NCBI GenBank assembly: GCA_002405805.1
Contig: DHMN01000069.1
Span: forward strand, 1 to 25,684
DNA length: 25,684 bases
Reading direction: 5' to 3'
Source: Cyanobacteria bacterium UBA4641
GTDB taxonomy: Bacteria > Cyanobacteriota > Vampirovibrionia > Gastranaerophilales > Gastranaerophilaceae
Shown: positions 7,629-13,920 of the stretch, piece after piece
Position numbering within the stretch: the stretch's first letter is position 1
Layout: each line of letters starts with the position of its first letter
Made by a program: the position numbers and the translations under genes
Notes under the pieces: model-generated
Seen by the model: only the letters and a program-made list of their open reading frames with translations
Told to the model about the DNA's origin: nothing
Databases searched by the model: none

Positions 7629-8993
7629 TTAAAAGTCTCTTGGTTTTACTCCGTGAAGCCAATTTGACTCGATTTGTTCCAATGAAATTCCTTTAGTTTC
7701 AGGAACACAGAAAAATACAAAAATTATGCACAATAGTGAAACTGCACCAAAGCCCCAGAATGTCCAAGCACCGCCGATTCTGTGCAATAAAATCGGAAAA
7801 CTGCTGACAACAAAGAAGTTAAATGCGAAGTTTGAAACTGTACAGATACTCATGGCGATTCCGCGGATTTTTAGAGGAAAGACTTCTGATACCAAAATCC
7901 AACCAATTGGTCCTAAACTCATAGCAAAGCAGATGATGTAAGTTACAAGACTGCCGACAGTTACCCATTTTAGATTGTCGCCGAAGAAATCGGCGAACGC
8001 AAAACCGCAGCCAAGTGCGATTAAACTAAGCATAACTCCCGTCAAACCAAAGTATAACAAAGGTTTTCTGCCTAGTCTGTCAGTAAAATACAGTGCAACG
8101 ATTGTCATCAAAAAGTTAATTATACCGATACCGGTTGTTGCGTAAATTGCGCTCAAATTGCTTTCAAATCCTGCGTTTTTAAAGATTGTCGGCGCATAGT
8201 ATATGATGGTATTTATGCCTGTGCAAATTTGCGCGAACATAATGCCGATACCAACAACAAACGGCATAATCATCCATTTTTTGAAACGGAATTTTTTCGT
8301 AGATTTCTTTGATTCTTCGGATTGCAAAGTCTTTTTAACTTCTGCAATTTCATTTTCTACATCAATATCAGGTTCAATTTTGTGGAAAACTTCTTTTGCC
8401 TCATCGTCTCTGTTTTTAGAGATTAACCAACGCGGAGTGTCGTGCATAAAACACATTCCGACAAACAAAATTAACCCTGGGATAACTCCTGCAAAAAGCA
8501 TCCATCTCCAGTTGAATACGGCTTGTGCAAATACGGCGTTGATAAAGTATGAGAACAAAATCCCTGCAGTAATTGCCCATTGGTAAAGTGAAACAAGAGT
8601 TCCTCTCAACTGTTTTGGCGAAATTTCTGACAGATAAAGCGGAACGACAAAATTAACGATTCCGACTGCAAATCCGACAAAAATTCTTGATGCAATTAAT
8701 ACATAAATGTTTGGAGCAAAGGCACAAAGGATTGACCCAAGAATAAATATTACGGCTGTAGCCATAATGATTTTCTTTCGCCCAAACATGTCGGCTAAGA
8801 TTCCGTTTGTCGCAGCACCTATGACAGCACCAATCAAAACAGAACTTACTAAAATTCCTTGGGTTGTGTCTGCCAAATCCCAAGATTCGTTGATAAATAA
8901 AAGTGCACCTGAAATTACACCGGTGTCATACCCTGACAGCAAGCCACCTAAAGAGGCTACAACTGCAACCACATAAAGCCAAAAATATTTCAT
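7629..8993 (-). CDS. Sugar porter family MFS transporter (XylE/AraE-like)
   Basis: Twelve-helix inner-membrane proton/sugar symporter of 454 aa. Sugar-porter signatures are complete: GGLLSGYDTGVISGALLFI in helix 1, ADMFGRKK between helices 2 and 3, RIFVGFAVGIVNFVVPLYLS with EISPKQLRG, QICTGINTIIYYAPTIF in helix 7, TDRLGRKPLL between helices 8 and 9, and PETKGISLEQIE at the C terminus. The usual QQxTGIN pair reads AQICTGIN here, so one sugar-contacting Gln position is changed. The sugar is not predictable beyond a hexose or pentose. The ATG follows AAGGATG. The gene has its own terminator (7563-7598) and is divergent from the gene at 9148, with about 150 bp of AT-rich promoter DNA between. Confidence 0.93.
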   Translation of the reverse strand: MKYFWLYVVAVVASLGGLLSGYDTGVISGALLFINESWDLADTTQGILVSSVLIGAVIGAATNGILADMFGRKKIIMATAVIFILGSILCAFAPNIYVLIASRIFVGFAVGIVNFVVPLYLSEISPKQLRGTLVSLYQWAITAGILFSYFINAVFAQAVFNWRWMLFAGVIPGLILFVGMCFMHDTPRWLISKNRDDEAKEVFHKIEPDIDVENEIAEVKKTLQSEESKKSTKKFRFKKWMIMPFVVGIGIMFAQICTGINTIIYYAPTIFKNAGFESNLSAIYATTGIGIINFLMTIVALYFTDRLGRKPLLYFGLTGVMLSLIALGCGFAFADFFGDNLKWVTVGSLVTYIICFAMSLGPIGWILVSEVFPLKIRGIAMSICTVSNFAFNFFVVSSFPILLHRIGGAWTFWGFGAVSLLCIIFVFFCVPETKGISLEQIESNWLHGVKPRDF

Positions 8994-9147
8994 ATAAACA
9001 TCCTTATATAAACTCTATTATAATTATAAACTATCTTTTTTAATTTTTAAACTGTTCAAATAAAAATTTTTTCAAAATCTACATCAAACAGAGTATGTAA
9101 TATTTTGCCAATCCCTCTATACTGATTCTGTGGGAGAGAGGTATTTT

Positions 9148-9576
9148 ATGTTAGCTCAAACAGTAAGAAATAATTTAAAAAGTATAGACAAATTAAACAT
9201 GAGAAGTAAGACAACCAAGTTTAGCGACTTGTTTTCTACTGCTCCGACTGTTGCAATGACAAAGTCTGAAATAAGACAAGTTTTGATGAGAGACGGTCTA
9301 AAAGAAGTTGCTAAAGAGGATGAACTGTTTGATGAAATCTCTTTGCCGGAAGATGAATTTGAGTCAGAAGAAATTTCAACTGATGTTGAAGATATAGCAG
9401 ACGATTGTGATTTTGATATTGTTGAAGAACCTGATATTGATGATAGCGAAGTTGCTGAATATATTGTGGAAAATCCAAAAGAAGTTGTTGTTCAATTTCC
9501 GATTGTATCAGATATCAAGTTGGATGAACATTTGCCGTTTTTCCGCTCAATTAGTGCAAAATTAGCTGCATTGTAA
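9148..9576 (+). CDS. Acidic hypothetical protein, 142 aa
   Basis: Family not recognised. The N-terminal 60 residues are basic and polar (MLAQTVRNNLKSIDKLNMRS, then a TKSEIRQVLMRDGLKEV helix). Residues about 65-115 are strongly acidic (runs of D and E), and the last 30 residues return to ordinary composition (VVQFPIVSDIKLDEHLPFF). No signal peptide or membrane segment is seen. The start is the ATG at 9148 because GGGAGAGAGG ends seven bases before it; an in-frame GTG at 9130 would contain that ribosome binding site. It sits upstream of an MFS gene on the same strand with 47 bases between, so it may share a transcript or be independent. Confidence 0.68.
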   Translation: MLAQTVRNNLKSIDKLNMRSKTTKFSDLFSTAPTVAMTKSEIRQVLMRDGLKEVAKEDELFDEISLPEDEFESEEISTDVEDIADDCDFDIVEEPDIDDSEVAEYIVENPKEVVVQFPIVSDIKLDEHLPFFRSISAKLAAL

Positions 9577-9588
9577 TTGTTTTTGTAT

Positions 9589-9616
9589 TTGATTTTTAAA
9601 AATGTTAGTGTAAAAA
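9589..9616 (+). promoter_or_regulatory. Possible promoter for the Fsr-like MFS gene
   Basis: TTGATT (9589-9594), 16 bases, then TAAAAA (9611-9616) end seven bases before the ATG at 9624. No ribosome binding site is present, so this would give a leaderless message. Box quality is modest. Confidence 0.35.
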
Positions 9617-9623
9617 TATTGTT

Positions 9624-10790
9624 ATGATTTACGGTAACAAAGAGCGCAAAACGCAAGTCTGGTTATGCGGAGCGCATTTTATAAATGACATTTACACTGG
9701 TGTATTGAATCCGATTATGCCGTTTATTGCGGAACAAGTCAGGATTTCAATGCCGATTGCTACAATAATTTTGAGTTGTTCACATATTTTTTCATCATTA
9801 TTGCAGCCATATTTCGGATTTTTTGCTGACAAAATGAGGAAAAGAGCCTTTATCTTTTGGGGGCTTTTATCTACTGCGTTGTTTATTTCGTTGGTTCCGA
9901 CAGCAAAACACATTCCATTGATGATTTTGTTCATTATTTTAGGTAGTATCGGTTCAAGTTTGTTTCATCCGCAGTCGCTAGGTTTTGTGGTGAAGTTCTC
10001 TGAAACCGACTCTGTCAAAAATATGGGAATCTTTATTGCGATGGGCACGTTGGGATTTTCAACTGGTCCATTGGTATCTTCATCAATTGCTCAGTTTTTA
10101 GGATTGTCAAAAATGCCTGTGATGGCAGTTTTAGGTGTTTTGTGGGCACTTTTGATGTTTAATTGTGTTCCGAAATTTTCAAATTCAGAATCTAAACCGC
10201 TAGAGTTTTCACTAAAACAAGCGTTTGTTGACATTTTGTCTAATCGTAAATTGAATATTTTAAACCTTATTGCAATGTTGAAATCGTTGATAACTACATC
10301 TTGTTCAATTTTGCTACCGTTTTTGTGGAAAGCGGAAGGGTATAACAAATTTCAAATTGGTGCTGCTTTGTTCTGTTTCTTGTTCCTTGGCGGAATCGGT
10401 TCGCTATTGAGCCCAAAAGCCGAGCAAAAAATCGGAACAGCGAATGTATTTTATATTTCAATGATAGTAACATTTCCAATGATGTTAATGTTTATGTTTA
10501 CATATAAAACGATGCCGATTTTGTCGTTCGTAATCTTTGCACTGATGGGATTTGTGACAATGTTTGCAACTCCGATAACAATGAGTATGGCGCAAAAAGT
10601 TTTGCCACAATATAAAAGTATTATTGGCGGATTTATAAACGGTTTTTCTTGGGGCATTGTTGCAATCGCCATGTCAATGATTGGCTATATTGCACAAGCT
10701 ACAAGTATTGTGCCGGTTTTGGTAGTGATTTCAATAATCCCCGCAATTTGTTCGGTGCTTGTTAAATACTTGTTTGCAGAGAATATGTAA
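9624..10790 (+). CDS. MFS transporter, fosmidomycin-resistance (Fsr)-like
   Basis: Inner-membrane major facilitator of 388 aa with about 12 hydrophobic segments. It resembles the Fsr group of small-molecule exporters: HFINDIYTGVLNPIMPFIAE in helix 1, LLQPYFGFFADKMRKR as the helix 2-3 loop, and GSIGSSLFHPQSLGFV in helix 4, where Fsr proteins carry the FHP motif. The likely role is drug or metabolite efflux; the real substrate is unknown. The ATG at 9624 has no Shine-Dalgarno sequence but lies close behind a -10-like box. Downstream, a hairpin element starts 35 bases after the stop and may help end the transcript, although it has no T-run. Confidence 0.88.
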   Translation: MIYGNKERKTQVWLCGAHFINDIYTGVLNPIMPFIAEQVRISMPIATIILSCSHIFSSLLQPYFGFFADKMRKRAFIFWGLLSTALFISLVPTAKHIPLMILFIILGSIGSSLFHPQSLGFVVKFSETDSVKNMGIFIAMGTLGFSTGPLVSSSIAQFLGLSKMPVMAVLGVLWALLMFNCVPKFSNSESKPLEFSLKQAFVDILSNRKLNILNLIAMLKSLITTSCSILLPFLWKAEGYNKFQIGAALFCFLFLGGIGSLLSPKAEQKIGTANVFYISMIVTFPMMLMFMFTYKTMPILSFVIFALMGFVTMFATPITMSMAQKVLPQYKSIIGGFINGFSWGIVAIAMSMIGYIAQATSIVPVLVVISIIPAICSVLVKYLFAENM

Positions 10791-10824
10791 TACAAAATTG
10801 CGTAATGACATGACTTTTTATACT

Positions 10825-10918
10825 GTCATTCCGAATTTATTTCGGAATCTCAAATAAATCATATTAGTCTTATGCAAAATTTGTAATATATGAGCCCCTG
10901 AAACGAGTTCAGGATGAC
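10825..10918 (+). repeat. Composite hairpin element, core type 1 (94 bp)
   Basis: Two family-A hairpins at the ends: ATTCCGAA/TTCGGAAT (10828-10848) and CCTGAA/TTCAGG (10897-10913). The outermost bases are GTCA and TGAC. The 46-bp core between them, read on the opposite strand, matches the core of the element at 20372-20465 at most positions (shared ATATTACAA, TTTTGCAT, GACTAA). Both copies are exactly 94 bp. This looks like a small non-coding mobile element; no transposase is in the window. Confidence 0.75.
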
Positions 10919-10955
10919 TGTTTGTTTTACAAAATCAATTTTGTTTACTTCGTAG

Positions 10956-10975
10956 CTCGGCTTTACCAAGCAGAC
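10956..10975. repeat. Family-D 20-bp hairpin, degraded copy 3
   Basis: CTCGGCTT and AAGCAGAC around a tacc loop. It is the same layout as 4142-4161 with two changes that weaken the stem. Confidence 0.55.
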
Positions 10976-10982
10976 AAAATCT

Positions 10983-11231
10983 CTATCCAATCAAAGACAA
11001 ATACTTAGAACTTTCGTTGTTTGTATTTTTAGAAAATAGAGAACTTACGGATTTAAAAAAACTTGTTAAAAGATTAGTTTTTGCAGTAATAGGTGTGATT
11101 TCTGATGAATGTACCTGACCGAATTTTTCATTTGAATTGATTCGGTTAGTAGGCTGATTTTTAAGCGTACTATTATCCGAAGACACTACACCTGCCACAT
11201 TAAAATATCCAATAGATGAAACAAGCATCAT
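10983..11231 (-). CDS. Possible small hypothetical protein, 82 aa
   Basis: Family not recognised. It begins MMLVSSIGYFNVAGVVSS, then is Ser/Asn/Thr-rich, and ends with a FFKSVSSLFSK helix. There is no clear signal peptide. It lies alone between repeats. The ribosome binding site is weak (GGGG six bases before the second ATG at 11228), so coding is plausible but not secure. A chance ORF in repeat-rich DNA is the alternative. Confidence 0.42.
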   Translation of the reverse strand: MMLVSSIGYFNVAGVVSSDNSTLKNQPTNRINSNEKFGQVHSSEITPITAKTNLLTSFFKSVSSLFSKNTNNESSKYLSLIG

Positions 11232-11442
11232 TTACCCCAACTAATCTTATCCAAGTGAATATTACAATGAAATTTAAAAAAAATCAAGTGATTAATTATA
11301 AGATAATTCTAAAGAATTAGAAAGGCTCAAAATCAATCAAGCTCTTTTATTTGCGAACATGAAAATATAAAAATTATCTCAAAAATTTTGATAAAGTTTT
11401 GAAAGAAGCAGATGTCTGAAGTGTGTTTAAATTATTTTATTT

Positions 11443-11462
11443 GTCGGCATAGCAATGCCGAC
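11443..11462. repeat. Family-D 20-bp hairpin, copy 4
   Basis: GTCGGCAT and ATGCCGAC form a perfect 8-bp stem with an agca loop. It lies next to a family-C copy, as at 6191-6306 but inverted. Confidence 0.75.
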
Positions 11463-11494
11463 CTACGAAAACTTTAACCAATCAAAAAAGTCAT

Positions 11495-11567
11495 TGTCAT
11501 TCTGAAAGCTTAGAAAATTTGTGTGAAGAATGAGCACATAATTTTCTTGCTATTCAGAATCTCTAAC
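11495..11567 (-). repeat. Family-C long imperfect inverted repeat, copy 3 (inverted)
   Basis: Reverse complement of 6191-6266 with small differences. Ends are GTCATTCTGAA and TTCAGAATCTC, with inner arms AGCTTAGAAAATTTGTG and CACATAATTTTCTTGCT. Confidence 0.75.
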
Positions 11568-11575
11568 TGGACAAA

Positions 11576-11661
11576 CCCTCACCCTAGCCCTCAGCCATAC
11601 GGCACGCAGTCTCACACAACTCGCACTGCTCGTTGGTTCTGCTAGTGTCCCTAGGAGAGGG
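11576..11661. repeat. CCCTC...GAGGG repeat with a 60-bp GC-richer loop
   Basis: Arms CCCTC + CCTAG (11576-11587) pair with CTAGG + GAGGG (11651-11661). The loop between them is clearly richer in G and C than its surroundings and holds its own small inverted repeat, GCAGT at 11606-11610 and ACTGC at 11625-11629. The copy at 6148-6171 has only a few loop bases. Confidence 0.45.
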
Positions 11662-11667
11662 TATACT

Positions 11668-11760
11668 GTTATTCTGAACTTGATTCAGAATCTTTTTAAT
11701 ATTCAGGATTTAGCAAAGATATTATTTGTTAAATATTTTATAAGTAAACTTTCCTTGTTT
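11668..11760 (+). repeat. Incomplete composite hairpin element, core type 2
   Basis: Starts with an intact hairpin ATTCTGAA/TTCAGAAT (11671-11691). The next 50 bases follow the core of the element at 13503-13621 (shared TTTTTAAT-ATTCAGGATTT and TGTTAAATATT). The right-hand hairpin is missing, so this is a truncated copy. The exact right end is uncertain. Confidence 0.55.
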
Positions 11761-11790
11761 TGACGCGATTTTGTAAAAATTTAACATCCA

Positions 11791-11833
11791 TAATCAAATA
11801 AAACCGAACTATTGGGTTTCAATAGTTCGGTTT
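11791..11833 (-). terminator. Strong rho-independent terminator of the LysM/histone-like gene
   Basis: A perfect 14-bp stem (11801-11814 with 11820-11833; arm AAACCGAACTATTG) and 5-base loop lie 23 bases after the minus-strand stop, followed by TATTTGATTA (with the stem's own TTT before it). It is the best terminator in the window. Confidence 0.9.
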
Positions 11834-11856
11834 GTGTGCATAACAAGAAGAATATT

Positions 11857-13272
11857 TTATTTGCCAACGGCTGCGGTTGCAAGTTTTTCACCTGCCCACC
11901 ATCCTGCGATACCACCGACAACACCGCCGATGAAACCGCCGACTGCAGTACCTGCTCCTGGGATGACTGAACCGATAGCGGCACCAATTGCTGCGCCACC
12001 TTTGGCACCTGCCCAAGCACCACCGATTGCAGCACCTGTTTTGGCAGTCTGCTTAGCTGCGCCTTTTACTCCACCTTTTTTGTATGCAGAGTGGATATCA
12101 ATAGCAGCAACTGCGATAGCTAACGGTTTAGCAATTTTGCCTGCTGCTCTCATCATCCCTTTAGTTGCGCCAGCACCTTTTACTACGGCTTTACCACCGG
12201 TTTTTGCAAGAGCTTTAGCTTTGCTTGCTACATTAGAGCCAACTTTTGTTACTGTACCTGCTGCGCGTTTTACGCCACCTGCAAATACTTTTGCACCTTT
12301 AGTTGCAGCGTTTGCAGCTTTAGTAGCACCTGCTTTTACTGCACTTTTAGCCTTAGTTGCTGCACTTGCAGCTTTAGATGCTCCTGCTTTCAATACTCCT
12401 TTTGCAGCTGTTGCAGCCTTAGCAGCTTTCATACGAGCAAGTCTTGCCAATGCTTTGGCTTTTTCGGCAACTTTAGCTCCTATGCTTGTAACCTTGCCGG
12501 TTGTCTTCTTAACCAAAACTTTACCTTTTGCAAGTCCTGCTTTGGCTGCTTTTGCTGTTGCATTAGCAGCTTTAGTTGCTCCAGCTTTAACGGCTTTACC
12601 TGTCTTTTTCGCAGCGTTTGCGGCTTTTGTTGCACCGGTTTTTGCCAAATTTTTAGCTTTAGCTGCTGTGCTTGCAGCTTTAGTTTTCGCTGCATTTTTA
12701 GCTGCATTAGCTGCCTGTGCTACTTTGGCAGCTTTCATACGAGCAAGTCTTGCCAATGCTTTGGCTTTTTCAGTAACTTTTGTTCCGACAGCTGTTACTT
12801 TTCCTTTTGCTGCTGTAACTCCATTTTTGATGCCTGCTTTGGCTCTGCTTGCCAAGCTTTTAGCTTTGGCTACACCAGTTTTTGCTGCATTCTTAGCGAC
12901 TGGCGCACCTTTTTTAGCTGCTGTTTTAATATGTTGAGCTGCAGCTTCGGCTGCTTTCATTGTTGCTGCACCAGCGATACCTGCTGTGATAACATCACCT
13001 TTTGTATAACCTGTAGAATCAGGTGTTTGAGTTTGAGCTGTTGGTTTTGCAGGAGTGCTGTCATTGTGTTCAATTCCAAAACCTGTAACATGCATATCAA
13101 TATCTTCAGCACCTCTTGGGGCATCAGGTAATTTCAATGTTTGACCTTGCATAATAGAATTTGGGTGTTTCTTTAAGTCAGGGTTCAATTTTAGTAACGT
13201 ATTTACGTCTGTACCATGAGCTTTGGCGATTCTGCTTAGATTGTCTCCGCCTTGAATTGTGTAATCTGCCAT
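11857..13272 (-). CDS. LysM protein with H1-histone-like Lys/Ala repeats and glycine-zipper C terminus
   Basis: A 471-aa protein of unknown function with three parts. Residues 1-50 are a canonical LysM (YTIQGGDNLSRIAKAHGTDV, ending QGQTLKLP), normally a peptidoglycan- or chitin-binding module. After a Pro/Thr linker (51-105), residues about 110-390 are almost only Ala, Lys, Gly, Thr and Val in AAKAA/KAGATKAAN-type units, strongly basic and like histone H1 tails. Within this the segment VTEKAKALARLARMKAAK recurs 102 residues later. Residues about 395-471 are a hydrophobic glycine zipper (AAIGGAWAGAKGGAAIGAAI, GGFIGGVVGGIAGWWAG) typical of proteins that insert in or cross membranes. No signal peptide precedes the LysM. 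AGGAG before the ATG fixes the start and a strong terminator follows. An envelope protein, a nucleic-acid-binding protein or an exported effector are all possible. Confidence 0.85.
   Translation of the reverse strand: MADYTIQGGDNLSRIAKAHGTDVNTLLKLNPDLKKHPNSIMQGQTLKLPDAPRGAEDIDMHVTGFGIEHNDSTPAKPTAQTQTPDSTGYTKGDVITAGIAGAATMKAAEAAAQHIKTAAKKGAPVAKNAAKTGVAKAKSLASRAKAGIKNGVTAAKGKVTAVGTKVTEKAKALARLARMKAAKVAQAANAAKNAAKTKAASTAAKAKNLAKTGATKAANAAKKTGKAVKAGATKAANATAKAAKAGLAKGKVLVKKTTGKVTSIGAKVAEKAKALARLARMKAAKAATAAKGVLKAGASKAASAATKAKSAVKAGATKAANAATKGAKVFAGGVKRAAGTVTKVGSNVASKAKALAKTGGKAVVKGAGATKGMMRAAGKIAKPLAIAVAAIDIHSAYKKGGVKGAAKQTAKTGAAIGGAWAGAKGGAAIGAAIGSVIPGAGTAVGGFIGGVVGGIAGWWAGEKLATAAVGK
12422..12465. 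repeat. 44-bp direct repeat inside the LysM/histone-like gene, copy 1
   Basis: Identical over 44 bases to 12728-12771, exactly 306 bp (102 codons) apart. It encodes the KAKALARLARMKAA segment on the minus strand. Identity at silent positions points to recent duplication or gene conversion. Confidence 0.85.
12728..12771. repeat. 44-bp direct repeat inside the LysM/histone-like gene, copy 2
   Basis: Second copy of 12422-12465. The spacing keeps the reading frame, so expansion or loss of the 306-bp unit would leave an intact protein. Confidence 0.85.
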
Positions 13273-13502
13273 TTTTACTTCTCCTTATATCTTCGTTAAG
13301 CACACATTGCTATATAGATATATAAAGTATATAAGTATTATATAATTGCATGTGGTGATAGAGTTTTAAAGTGATGAGGAAGGCTGAAACTTTGGAGTGG
13401 TATGGGTTTTAGGCAAAAATAATTTAATTTAATATTTGTTTACATTCTTAATATTATGAGGGGTAAGAAGGTTGGAGGATGGGGCTTTAATTAAGCACAT
13501 AG

Positions 13503-13621
13503 GTCTATGTCATTCCGAACTTGTTTCGGAATCCTTTTAATAATCAGGATTTGGCGCTTGTAATATCTGTTAAATATTCATTATGGAAAAGACCCTGAAA
13601 CAAGTTCAGGGTGACATAGAC
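13503..13621 (+). repeat. Complete composite hairpin element, core type 2 (119 bp)
   Basis: Perfect 10-bp terminal inverted repeats GTCTATGTCA (13503-13512) and TGACATAGAC (13612-13621) enclose a hairpin ATTCCGAA/TTCGGAAT (13512-13532), a 59-bp AT-rich core, and a hairpin ACCCTGAA/TTCAGGGT (13592-13612). The core is shared with the truncated copy at 11668. Size, non-coding nature and terminal repeats fit a MITE-like element. Confidence 0.75.
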
Positions 13622-13770
13622 TTCTTTGTTCAGTTAGAGATTCTGAAACAGTTTTGGCTTATTGGTGGCTCGACCGGCTCAACAGGGTGACAATGACCGG
13701 AGTGTTTAGTTGGAGATTCCGAAACAAGTTCGGAATGACATTACTATTCTAAGCTTTTCAGAATGATATT
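13622..13770. repeat. Cluster of decayed and intact family-A hairpins
   Basis: Contains one intact hairpin ATTCCGAA/TTCGGAAT at 13716-13736 flanked by GAG and GAC. There are also fragments: GAGATTCTGAAACAG near 13637, AGGGTGACAATGACC near 13684, and a TTCAGAATGA end near 13754. The 13273-13920 interval as a whole holds no credible gene; apart from these repeats it is AT-rich promoter DNA at both ends. Confidence 0.6.
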
Positions 13771-13920
13771 GGTTGGTTTTTGGCTTGACCTCTTGCCATC
13801 CTGCCTTCCTGCCCTCTCTCAAAACTATCCACTTTATTGATGATGTCAAAGGGTTGATTTTAGTATAAAATGTTATAAAATCGAGAGTAATATATTCATT
13901 TTAAGAAGGTTTACAAAACT

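Noticed and set aside
10825..10851. Hairpin after the Fsr-like MFS gene as an intrinsic terminator
   Set aside because: The stem is AT-rich and followed by CTCAAAT rather than a T-run; it is better described as a dispersed repeat, although it may influence 3' ends.
10800..11860. tRNA or small stable RNA gene among the hairpins
   Set aside because: I found no cloverleaf with acceptor, D and T-loop motifs (no GTTCRANNC) on either strand.
11834..12937. Long plus-strand open frame of 367 codons, rich in Ala and Pro
   Set aside because: It is the mirror of the Lys/Ala-rich gene on the minus strand: GC-biased Ala codons read backwards avoid stops. It has no domain, and the minus-strand frame has LysM, ribosome binding site and terminator.
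13503..13770. CRISPR-like array
   Set aside because: Repeats are palindromic, unevenly spaced, in both orientations and of different types; there are no cas genes.
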